A stretch of 64,000 nt of DNA from Bacillus sp. E(2018). Lineage in GTDB: Bacteria; Bacillota; Bacilli; Bacillales; Fictibacillaceae. The DNA is taken from assembly GCF_005503015.1 (NCBI RefSeq), contig NZ_SCOL01000005.1, positions 1 to 64,000 on the forward strand, given 5' to 3'. Every line of letters begins with the position of its first letter. The first letter of the stretch is position 1. The notes under the pieces were generated by a model that had not been told where the DNA came from, searched no databases, and saw only the letters and a list, made by a program, of their open reading frames with translations. The position numbers and the translations under genes were made by a program. Shown here piece after piece: positions 42,446 through 51,700 of the stretch.

Positions 42446-42532
42446 ATGGTTACTGTATCTGACACACTAACACTCATGATCTCTTTTGCAACACTGATCG
42501 TTGCAGTAATCGCGGTTACGACAAAAAAGTAA
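42446..42532 (+). CDS. Type I toxin, holin-like hydrophobic peptide
   Basis: A 28-residue peptide MVTVSDTLTLMISFATLIVA followed by VIAVTTKK: one transmembrane helix ending in lysines, as in the Bacillus putative holin-like toxin family (TxpA/BsrG-like). AAGGGGGTG lies 6 bases before the ATG. The leader contains GCAGGGTGGG (42400-42409), exactly complementary to CCCACCCTGC (42533-42542) just after the stop, so the full mRNA could fold back 5' to 3', a known way to hold type I toxin mRNAs silent. It would kill by membrane insertion when not repressed. Confidence 0.8.
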   Translation: MVTVSDTLTLMISFATLIVAVIAVTTKK

Positions 42533-42570
42533 CCCACCCTGCTGGCCGCTGGTGATAGGTTACTTTTTTT
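42522..42570. terminator. Bidirectional terminator shared by toxin and antitoxin
   Basis: AAAAAAGTAACC and GGTTACTTTTTTT, with inner CACC/GGTG pairing. T-tracts are present on both strands. Confidence 0.85.
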
Positions 42571-42620
42571 GTATCTCTATTTACTTAAAGCCACTGCACT
42601 TCTTGCAGAATAGCTGTTAT

Positions 42621-42654
42621 GGGGGTATCGGTTGGTGGCCGATGCTCCCTTTTT
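42621..42654 (+). terminator. Hairpin with T-tract
   Basis: GGGGGTATCGG and CCGATGCTCCC (two G-U pairs) are followed by TTTTT. On the plus strand it is a backup terminator for the toxin; on the minus strand it is the 5' stem of the antitoxin RNA. Confidence 0.6.
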
Positions 42655-42676
42655 ATACTATGTTCTATCTAGCTAT

Positions 42677-42705
42677 ATTATAAACCTTTAAAGTAAAGAT
42701 TACAA
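42677..42705 (-). promoter_or_regulatory. Sigma-A promoter of the antitoxin RNA
   Basis: TTGTAA (42705-42700), 17-base spacer, TATAAT (42682-42677) on the minus strand. This is a near-consensus promoter with no protein gene downstream, only the antisense RNA. Confidence 0.75.
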
Positions 42706-42834
42706 TCAACAGTAAATTCCATAATGATATGACATCGCTCCTCTTGTGAAGACAATTACAGTTATAGAACCTTGTTTCCATCTTATTTTTTATGGGTAAT
42801 GTACAAAGATTACTTATTCAAAGGGGACAAGATT

Positions 42835-42981
42835 ATGTTGAAAGAATATGAGGTTTTCCTGTTCCATAGAGAATTGGATTATTTATACAAATTACAAATT
42901 TTATGTACCAACCCTACCATAAAAAAAGAAATAATTAATCAAATACAGTTGTTTAGACAAGTGCTTGATTTTGAATTTTAG
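42835..42981 (+). CDS. Hypothetical 48-residue protein
   Basis: A short acidic/aromatic helical protein (MLKEYEVFLFHRELDYLYKL, then QILCTNPTIKKEIINQIQLF). AAGGGGACAAG lies 4-9 bases before ATG 42835; the longer frame from 42772 has no site. A strong terminator follows 21 bases after the stop, so it is a complete minigene. No family recognised. Confidence 0.55.
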   Translation: MLKEYEVFLFHRELDYLYKLQILCTNPTIKKEIINQIQLFRQVLDFEF

Positions 42982-43002
42982 TATTTGTTAAACAGTAAAA
43001 AA

Positions 43003-43038
43003 GAACCTAACTTTCTAAATTAAGTTAGGTTTTTTTTT
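43003..43038 (+). terminator. Intrinsic terminator
   Basis: AACCTAACTT and AAGTTAGGTT are followed by a run of T. Confidence 0.85.
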
Positions 43039-43389
43039 GTTAACTCTTAAAATTAACCTCAATGTAAATTTAAATCTTTTACTTACAAATTTAGCCTTGA
43101 TAATTCTTTAATTAGAGAAGAACAATTTCAAACGAAAAGAATCGAAAGAATCTTGGCTAAAACTGTCCAATCAAATGATGAAATACTTTATCCGGCAAGA
43201 TTGTGCTTATATTTCTTTTACTTTAGAACCATCTATCAGGAATAAAAAAGAAACAGGATAGAAGGGTATCGGTGGGACCCGTACTTCTTTCTTAATTTTC
43301 TTTTTCAAAAAAGCTAATTGTTTAATGTTAATCAACATGATGTGTTTACGCAATACCAATAAATATATATTTGGTTTTTGAACTATGTA
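43039..43389. other. Intergenic region with a coding-like fragment
   Basis: At 43112-43261 an open stretch reads SWLKLSNQMMKYFIRQDCAY, then ISFTLEPSIRNKKETG and a stop. It has no start codon or ribosome binding site and may be a remnant. Nothing else is supported. Confidence 0.3.
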
Positions 43390-43794
43390 TTAATGGCTAT
43401 TCAATTTTCTTATTAGCGTATTAAGCGTATGTTTTTCTTCTGTAGTTAAGGATTCTTCCAAAAAGGAAATAATAGAATCTTGTTTATCCTTTAATGCTTG
43501 CGCTAGTACTTTCCCTTCTTCTTTTAGGTTAATAATTACAACCCGTCTATCAAGCTGGTTGTAAGTTCTTGAAATAAGATCCTTCTTAATTAACTTGTCA
43601 GTAAGAGCTGAAACGGAAGGAGGCGTGATATCCATTTGATAGGCAATCTCCGTTATACTCAAGTTCTTATGCAATAGAAGGACTAATAAAAGGTCAATCT
43701 GCTTAAAACCAAGCGTTTCACCTTCTGTAATATTTGATCTAATATAATCTACAAGTCTATATAAGGATGTTAATTCTATTGATTCTTTCTTCAA
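43390..43794 (-). CDS. MarR-family transcriptional regulator
   Basis: A 134-residue winged-helix regulator (LGFKQIDLLLVLLLHKNLSI, MDITPPSVSALTDKLIKKDL, ISRTYNQLDRRVVIINL with the DxR wing motif). It stands alone, divergent from the biosynthetic operon 667 bases away. It may control itself or, less surely, that operon. The start is ATG 43794. Confidence 0.88.
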   Translation of the reverse strand: MKKESIELTSLYRLVDYIRSNITEGETLGFKQIDLLLVLLLHKNLSITEIAYQMDITPPSVSALTDKLIKKDLISRTYNQLDRRVVIINLKEEGKVLAQALKDKQDSIISFLEESLTTEEKHTLNTLIRKLNSH

Positions 43795-44227
43795 TATTTT
43801 TCATTTCCTCTCCAAGCTAACTATTAACAGTAAATATCAATTACTACATTTTATGATATGCACACAAAACAAGACAATTTATTGGTTGCTCTGGATACAC
43901 AAACACTATTAATTTCCCCGTGTAAATATTCTTGTAAACGTAATATTCTTGATCGATTTTCAAAGTTGATACCTAAATAAGCCATGCTCAATTTTTGTCT
44001 TCGCTCTGTTTAAAGATTGCTCCATATATTAGAAATGTAAGGTAGTTTCTAGATTTAACGGCCGAAGATCAATCTTAAGAATAGTTTGAGACAAACAAGG
44101 TGAAATATATCTATCGTTTTAAAAATGGGAGCATTCAAGAAATATGATATGTTTAACGCCTCTCATCTTGTAATTTAAAAACTATTTCGTTAAAAAGCTT
44201 GCAAACAGGTATGGGAATTCAAAAATA
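43795..44227. other. Long leader/intergenic region before the biosynthetic operon
   Basis: About 430 bases without a credible gene. The strong terminator that follows has no protein gene upstream on its strand, so this stretch could hold a promoter with a small RNA or an attenuating leader. I saw no T-box or known riboswitch motif. Confidence 0.35.
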
Positions 44228-44266
44228 AAAACCCCCATCTCAAATTATTTTTGAGATGGGGGTTTT
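44228..44266. terminator. Orphan strong terminator upstream of the biosynthetic operon
   Basis: AACCCCCATCTCAA and TTGAGATGGGGGTTTT form a 14-bp perfect stem. A/T tracts lie on both sides. It either shields the operon or acts as an attenuator in its leader. Confidence 0.8.
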
Positions 44267-44460
44267 CAGGGTTCTAAAACGACTTATATAAAGTTGTTTT
44301 TCAATGATATTTTCCATCTGGATTTTTATAGACCCTATAGTAACAAATGGATATTGGTAGGAAACATATGGTCAAATGTCAAAGTTGCGGAAATTACGGA
44401 TGTAGCGACAAACGCAATATTTGTAGAATTGACATGATATTAGTTAAGAAGGAGCTACTT

Positions 44461-45714
44461 ATGCGAAAAAAAGTGGTTATAACGGGAATGGGAATCATCT
44501 CACCAATCGGTCATACCCTTGACTCTTTTTGGTTCAACTTGAGTAAAGGAGTCAGTGGGATTGATTATATCCAATCTTTTGACACATCGACCTTTTCCTC
44601 AAGAATCGGAGGAGAAATAAAAAATTTTGATCCGACAGAATATTTATCTTCTAAAGAAATCAATCGAACGGATACATTCACACATTATGCTTTGGCAGCT
44701 ACTCGTGAAGCTATTGAACAAGCTTCACTAGATATGAAAGAACTCGACCCGTTCAGTGTAGGTGTCTTAGTGGGGTCAGGGTCAGGTGGGACAGGTATGA
44801 TTCTTGAAAACCATCAGACATTACTCACGAAAGGAGCAAGAAGAGTCAGTCCTTATCTTGCGTCTGGGATGCTCATCAACTCAAGCGTAAGTGAGATCGC
44901 AATTAAACTTGGCGCAAAAGGAAAAAGCGGTTCTTTTGTTACCGCTTGTGCGGCAAGCAGCAACTGTATTGGTGAAGCGATGCGTGCTATCCAATATGGT
45001 GATGCGGATATCATGATTGCCGGAGGAACTGAAGGAGCCATCACACCACTGGATCTAGCATCGTTCACTAAGATAAAAGCCTTGTCCACCCGAAATGACT
45101 CTCCACAAGAAGCCAGCCGGCCATTCGATCGTTCTCGGGACGGCTTCGTGATCGGATCAGGTGGAGGGATTGTCGTTTTAGAGTCAGAAGAATCAGCGCT
45201 CCGTCGTGGAGTTCCCATTATCGCTGAACTCGCAGGGTACGGAGCTACTAACGATGCATACGGTGTAACCGCTCCTGACCCTGAAGGACATGGTGTCATC
45301 ATGGCCATGAAACGAGCGATACAAGATGCGAACCTCACACCTGATGACATCGACTACGTCAACGCACATGGCACGAGTACCAAATTAAATGATCAGTCTG
45401 AAACGTACGCGATAAAAAAAGTGTTCGGTGAACGAGCTTACGAGTTACCGATCAGTTCCATCAAATCGATGACGGGTCATTTATTGGGTGGTGCTGGGGC
45501 AGCCGAGCTAATCGCGAGTGTGTTATCCATACAGAACAAATTGGTACCGCCAACTATAAATCATTCAGAACCTGATGAGGATATGAACTTAAACTTTGTG
45601 CCTAACCGAGCGCAGAACCATCGCATCAGAACGGTTTTGAGTAATTCTTTTGGTTTTGGAGGACATAACGCTTGTTTAGTCGTGAAAGAGTGGGAAGAGG
45701 AGAGGGAAGTCTAG
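44461..45714 (+). CDS. Beta-ketoacyl-ACP synthase II (FabF-like), first gene of the biosynthetic operon
   Basis: A 417-residue condensing enzyme with the complete KAS II triad: Cys in VTACAASSNCIGEA (near residue 163), His in NAHGTSTKLND (near 303) and His in SMTGHLLGGAGA (near 340). It should elongate acyl-ACP with malonyl-ACP. AAGGAG precedes ATG 44461 by 5 bases. The frame is open 38 codons further upstream, with ATG 44368 encoding a four-cysteine stretch (MVKCQSCGNYGCSDKRNIC) and a partial ribosome site, so a longer form is possible. The NRPS starts on the very next base after its stop. No other fatty-acid gene is nearby. Confidence 0.9.
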   Translation: MRKKVVITGMGIISPIGHTLDSFWFNLSKGVSGIDYIQSFDTSTFSSRIGGEIKNFDPTEYLSSKEINRTDTFTHYALAATREAIEQASLDMKELDPFSVGVLVGSGSGGTGMILENHQTLLTKGARRVSPYLASGMLINSSVSEIAIKLGAKGKSGSFVTACAASSNCIGEAMRAIQYGDADIMIAGGTEGAITPLDLASFTKIKALSTRNDSPQEASRPFDRSRDGFVIGSGGGIVVLESEESALRRGVPIIAELAGYGATNDAYGVTAPDPEGHGVIMAMKRAIQDANLTPDDIDYVNAHGTSTKLNDQSETYAIKKVFGERAYELPISSIKSMTGHLLGGAGAAELIASVLSIQNKLVPPTINHSEPDEDMNLNFVPNRAQNHRIRTVLSNSFGFGGHNACLVVKEWEEEREV

Positions 45715-48700
45715 ATGGATACTGTTTTTACTCACGTGTTAGAAGGAAGAAGAGAAACGTTTCCAAATGATGATGCCTGTATTCATCATTTAATCGAACA
45801 ACAAGTAGAGAGAACGCCTAATCATGTCGCGGTCTTCTTTCAAGAAGAGTCACTTACGTATAGCGAATTGAACGACAGAGCAAATCAGGTGGCTCACCTG
45901 TTATTGAATAAAGGACTCAAGCGTGAGGAACCTGTCATCGTCAGTCTTGAGCGATCACTGGAGATGGTCATCGCGTTACTTGGAATCTTAAAAGCGGGAG
46001 GCGCATATGTTCCCGTCGATCCGACTTTTCCTATCGCAAGGATTCAAGGATTGGTCAGTGAGTTAGGACAACCATTCGTTCTAACAGCGAATAAGTACCA
46101 ATCTCTTTTTGAGGATTGTGATGTTGTTTGCTTAGACACGTTTTCATGGAGTGAGAAGCTGATCGCAAATCCTGAGGTGGAGATGGACGCAGATTCTCTC
46201 ATGTACATCATCTATACCTCTGGCTCTACCGGCAAACCAAAAGGCGTCATGAACACGCACCGAGCACTCAATAATAGGTTGCAGTGGATGCAGCGTGAGT
46301 TTTTACTCAACGGTAACGACCGGATTCTGCAGAAGACACCGTATAGTTTCGATGTATCGGTGTGGGAGTTCTTTTGGCCGTTGATGGAAGGTGCATCGAT
46401 CGTCATGGCCAAACCAGACGGACATAAAGATCCGGATTATTTATATCAAACGATTCAAGAATATAGGGTGACGACTCTGCATTTTGTTCCATCGATGCTT
46501 CAACTCTTCTTGGATGCTGTTCCCGATCTTTCTCAAACTTCTATAAAGAGGGTGATCTGTAGCGGAGAGGCATTAAAGAAGTCGACAGAGAGTCAATTTT
46601 TCAATCAATCGGCAGATGTAGAGCTTTATAACTTGTACGGACCGACAGAAGCAGCGATCGACGTTTCATATTGGAGATGTACGACGGATGACAGAAGCTC
46701 TTCTGTTCCGATCGGTTACCCCATCAGTAACATCGATCTCTATCTCTTAGATGAAAAGATGCGACCAGTGGCTCAAGGGGAGAGCGGGGAACTGTATATC
46801 GGTGGAGTGGGACTTGCGACCGGTTATTACGGACAACCGACTCTAACGAGCGAACGATTCATCCCGAACCCTTTTAAAACGGGTGAGAAATTGTATAAGA
46901 CAGGAGACCTCTGTCGCCTGCGTAGAGATGGAGCGATCGATTATATCGGTCGCAACGATTTTCAAGTTAAGATCAACGGTTTACGAATAGAACTCGGTGA
47001 GATCGAACATGCTCTTGAGAATATTGACCTCATTAAGCAGAGTGTCGTTATGGCGGTTACAGAAGGTACACGACAGTTTTTGACCGTTTACCTGGTATTA
47101 GAGAAGAAGCAAGATTTTGTAGAAGAAGCAGTACGATCGCAACTGATGAGCGTACTGCCTGAATATATGATTCCTACTCTGTTCGTCTGTTTAGAAAAAC
47201 TTCCGCTATCAATAAACGGAAAAGTCGATCGTGCAGGGCTTCCTCGTCCTATCCTAAAACAGGAAATGAATGATTCTGAAACGTTGACTGAGACGGAAAC
47301 GTTTATCGCAAGTATTTGGAAAGATGATTTAGGAGTTTCTTCATCTCTTCATCAATCCTTTTTGTACATAGGTGGAAACTCATTGTTTGCGGCACGTGTG
47401 GCTAGTCGTCTCAGAAAAAAATACGGCGTACCGATGACGATCCAAACAGTCTTTGAACATCCAACGATCTCTACTCTAGCATCTTTTGTGGACAACAAGA
47501 GTGTGATCCTAGAAGACGAAGACTTACAGTTCATGCGTGAGAGCGGTAATACCCTCTCTGACGCACAAAAGAGGCTCTGGTTTCTCAACGAGTTAGAGGG
47601 TGCTTCTTCTCTTTATAACCTTCCAAGTTTTGTAGACATAGAAGGAGACCTCAGACTACAAGATTTTAAGAGTAGTCTCGATCTTGTCATACAAAATCAA
47701 AGTGTACTTCAAAGCCGTTTTTTAACGAAAAACGGTGAACCAGTTTGTGTGATCGACGAAGGAAGAACAAGTGACTTGGTTATGAAGGACTATTCCATGT
47801 CTTCCTATGATCAAGCGATCAAGATGACCGAAGATTATATGAGAGAAGATGCTGCTAAACTTTTTCATTTATCAACCGGTCCTCTGTACCGGTTTACCTT
47901 ATTTAAGGTATCTGATACTCAGCATCGTTTCTATTTTAACTGTCACCACATCATCTTTGACGGGTGGTCAGAATCCATCTTCTTAAACAACCTTCTTTCA
48001 GCTTATGAGGGAGAGCCTATCAAGGTATCAGGCAGTTATAAGGATTATATCAACTCTCAAGAACGTTACTCATCGACCACAGAAGCACAAGAGCAGATCA
48101 ATTTCTGGAAACGTAAACTGAGTAAAGACACGCCATCTATCGAGTTGTTTAAAACTCAAAAACATAGAGAGAGCACTGGTAGTCCTGGTGGTGAGGTAAC
48201 TTTTCAGTTATCTAAGAAAGAACTTCATTCATTAGAAACGTTTTGCCAGAACTCAGGAGTGACGCTCTACACGGGTCTCCTTTCGTTGTACAAACTCTTA
48301 ATCTACAAGTTATCAAGTGAAAAAGACGTCTCGATCGGTACACCTGTTGCGGGGAGGTCGTTCGAAGGAACAGAGAATATCATCGGCATGTTTGTGAACA
48401 CGATCGTCTTACGTAACCAGATCGAAGGGACGATGACGTTTAAGGATTTTCTTCAATCGGTAAAATACACGACGCTTGAAGCTCTTTCAAACGATAAAGT
48501 GCCGTTTGAGAAGGTGGTAGAGGCGGTCCAACCGAACCGAGCGTCGAACCAAAACCCGCTCTTTCAATACATGTTCGCTTTTCAGAACTATCCGGATGCC
48601 GTAACCACAACAGATACACTCAAACTGGGGCATACGGTCTTATTAAACAATCACACTTCGAAATTCGATCTAACTTTGTTTCTTGAACCTTCTGATGAAG

Positions 48701-51700
48701 GTCTTAAAGGGAAGTTTGAATATAGAAGTGACGTGTTCCAACAAAAGGATATAGACCGACTGGCTTCACTGTTTAAACAAATGTTTAAATTCATAGAATC
48801 TGAGAATCCGATCGATAAATGGTCGTTAGTAACAGATGAAGAACGAGAAAAGGTGATCTATGGTTTTAACAAGACACAGATGGCTTTTCCTGATGTTCAT
48901 CTTCATGAACTGTTTGAAGGACAAGTTAAGAAAACACCAGATCACGTAGCAGCAGAATACGAGGGAGAAACGATCACGTACGGTGAGCTTGAAAGAAGGG
49001 CCAACCAGCTCGCTCATCTTTTGATACAGAAGGGCATCACTCCGGATACACCAGTCGGACTTGTGATGGGTCGATCCATCGAGCTCGTCATCGCGATGAT
49101 GGGTATCTTAAAAGCGGGAGGCGCTTATCTTCCTTTAGATATCGAGGCACCCGAATCACGGATGAAAGACATCTTGATCGATGCGAACGCGCCGATCTGT
49201 ATAACAAATCAAGCGTTAACACTCGGAGAAGAAAAAGAGATCAACGTTTTGATGTTCGAAGAGATTCTGAGTCGAATGGATGATCTCTCGACTGAAAAGC
49301 CGACGGTCGACCTGTCACCACTGAACTTAGTATCTGTGTACTATACGTCGGGATCAACCGGAAAACCAAAAGGCGTGAGCAGCACACATAGAGGCTGGGT
49401 GAACCGAGTTTGTTGGATGCAGAACAAGCACCATCTAAGAGAGGGTGAGACAGCCCTTCAAAAGACGACATTGACGTTTGATGATGCGGCGATCGAATTC
49501 TTCTGGCCGTTAATGGTAGGGGGAAGGATCGCTCTGATCCCACCGGGAGCACATAAGGATCCTCATGAAATCTTACGTTATGCCGTCCAGTATAATGTGT
49601 CACTTCTTCAGTTCGTACCGAGCATGCTGCAGATGGTCATAGACGAGATGACGCCAGAGATGAAAGAGAAGCTTCAAAACCTTCGAGTCGTTGTCTCGAG
49701 TGGTGAAGCGTTAAAAAGCGAACTGATGAACCAGTTCTATGAAAAGATGCCGGGCCATCTATACAACACATGGGGTGCGACAGAAGTATCGATTGATTCT
49801 ACGTGCTTTGATTGTATAAGGGATCACACGGGTGGTTCATACATCGTGTCGGTCGGAAGACCGATCGATAACAACCGGGTGTATGCGCTCGATCGTTATC
49901 TTCTGCCGGTTCCAATCGGCGTGCCAGGTGACTTATACATCGCAGGCATCGGGCTTGCGAGAGGATATCTGAACAACCCTGAAAAAACAAAAGCTTCTTT
50001 TATGGAAGATCCTTTTTATCCTGGTGAACACATGTATAGAACCGGAGACCGCGGATATCTCACGGAAGACGGAAACATCATGTTCTTAGGAAGAGAAGAT
50101 AACCAGGTAAAGATCCGAGGGATGAGAGTGGAGTTAGGTGAGATCGAAAATCGCATCCGCGAAATCGCCGGAATCAAAGATGCGGTGGTTTTGTTTCAAA
50201 AAGGAGATGTAATCTCCCACCTTATCGCCTACTACTCGAGTGATCAGTTTGATCTGGATGGGTTAACTATCAAGAACAAGCTCTCAAAAGAGCTTCCTGA
50301 ATACATGGTACCGAGCTTTTATATGGAACTTCAACAGTTCCCGCTCAACGCTAACGGGAAAGTCGACCGAAACCATCTACCGAACATATCTGAATCGAAC
50401 TTAGTCGTAAGCACAGAGTTTACGGCACCTTCAGACGATACGGAAAGAGAGGTCTTATCGATCTGGGTAGACAAACTAGGCATCGATCATATCGGGACGA
50501 ACGATAACTTCTTTGAACTTGGCGGACACTCTCTGTTAGCCGTAAAGATCATGGCAAGTATCAACAAAGCGTTTTCTTTAGCGTTACCTGTAAAGGTACT
50601 GTTCGAGCATCCGACGATCAAAAGTCTTAGCGAAGTCATGAACGTTTACGAGAAGACAGATCTACTTACGATAACGGAACGAACAGATAAAACAGAAGTG
50701 GTCCCTTTAACAGATGCACAAAGAAGCATATGGTTTCTAGATCAACTCAACCAAGACAGCAAATACAACATGCCGCTCGTGTTGAGATTCGATGGACTCA
50801 TGGATACCGAAAAACTCCAGCATGCGATCAACGCATTAATAGCACGACACGAATCGTTGCGGACTTCTTTTATCAATAGAGACGGTGAACCTTTCCAGAT
50901 GGTCATGGATAGAGGGGAGATCGAGTTGATCAGACGAAAGGTTGAGAAGGTTTCGATTCAATCGATCGTCCAACAAGAACTTCTGACTTCGTTCGATCTT
51001 ACTCAAGGACCTTTGGTGAGAGCCACTCTTGTCGAGATGGTCGATGAGATGTATCTGATACTCACGTTCCACCACATCGTCAGTGATGGATGGTCGCTCA
51101 TGGTGATCAAAGATGAACTTATCAAGCTTTGTAACGGTGAAGAACTTTCGCCTTACCTTGTGCAGTATCCAGACTACGCACTCGCTTATAACGAACTAGT
51201 CGAAAGAAGCGAGAACAGTCAAAAACAGCTTATATACTGGAAAGAAAAACTTAGTGGACCCATACCTTTCGTGCAGCTGCCTCAAGATTTGGACGAAGAC
51301 CGAAGAGGAAATAACACGATAAAACAACACGTGCCAAAACCGTTCTCTAAGATGATCAAGCAGTTCAGTAAAGACCAAAAATATACACCGTTCATCGTTT
51401 TTCTGAGTGCGTTTTATGCGCTACTCGCGCGACTCTCAAGAGAAGAAGATATCATCGTCGGAACACCGATCGTCAATCGTCCTTTAGAAGAGCTGGAAGG
51501 GTCGGTCGGCCTGTTTTTAAACACCTTACCATTACGAACGACGGTGAAGAGTGAAGGGACTGTACAAGAACACTTGGATATCGTACGTGATACCGTCTTC
51601 CATGCTTTTCACAACCAAGATGTTCCGTTTGAGAGAATCGTAGAGACTGTTCAGCCTGAGAGGAACTTAAACCGTAATCCATTGTTTGATGTGATGATCA

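Larger units (their letters stand above)
42520..42670 (-). ncRNA. Predicted antitoxin antisense RNA
   Basis: From a sigma-A promoter at 42705-42677 an RNA of about 150 bases would run on the minus strand. It would contain one 5' hairpin and end at the bidirectional terminator 42522-42570, overlapping the toxin mRNA 3' end. This tail-to-tail layout is that of txpA/RatA. Inferred from sequence only. Confidence 0.65.

Noticed and set aside
42304..42537. A 77-codon minus-strand frame across the toxin gene
   Set aside because: It is the mirror of the toxin region, has no ribosome binding site and a cysteine-rich random-looking product. The antisense RNA explains this strand better.
43860..44266. 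T-box or amino-acid riboswitch before the biosynthetic operon
   Set aside because: A terminator is present, but no T-box sequence (TGGNACCGCG) or known aptamer core could be found.
44853..45350. A 165-codon minus-strand frame inside the FabF gene
   Set aside because: The plus strand is a clearly conserved KAS enzyme with its catalytic triad. The opposite frame is a shadow caused by codon choice.
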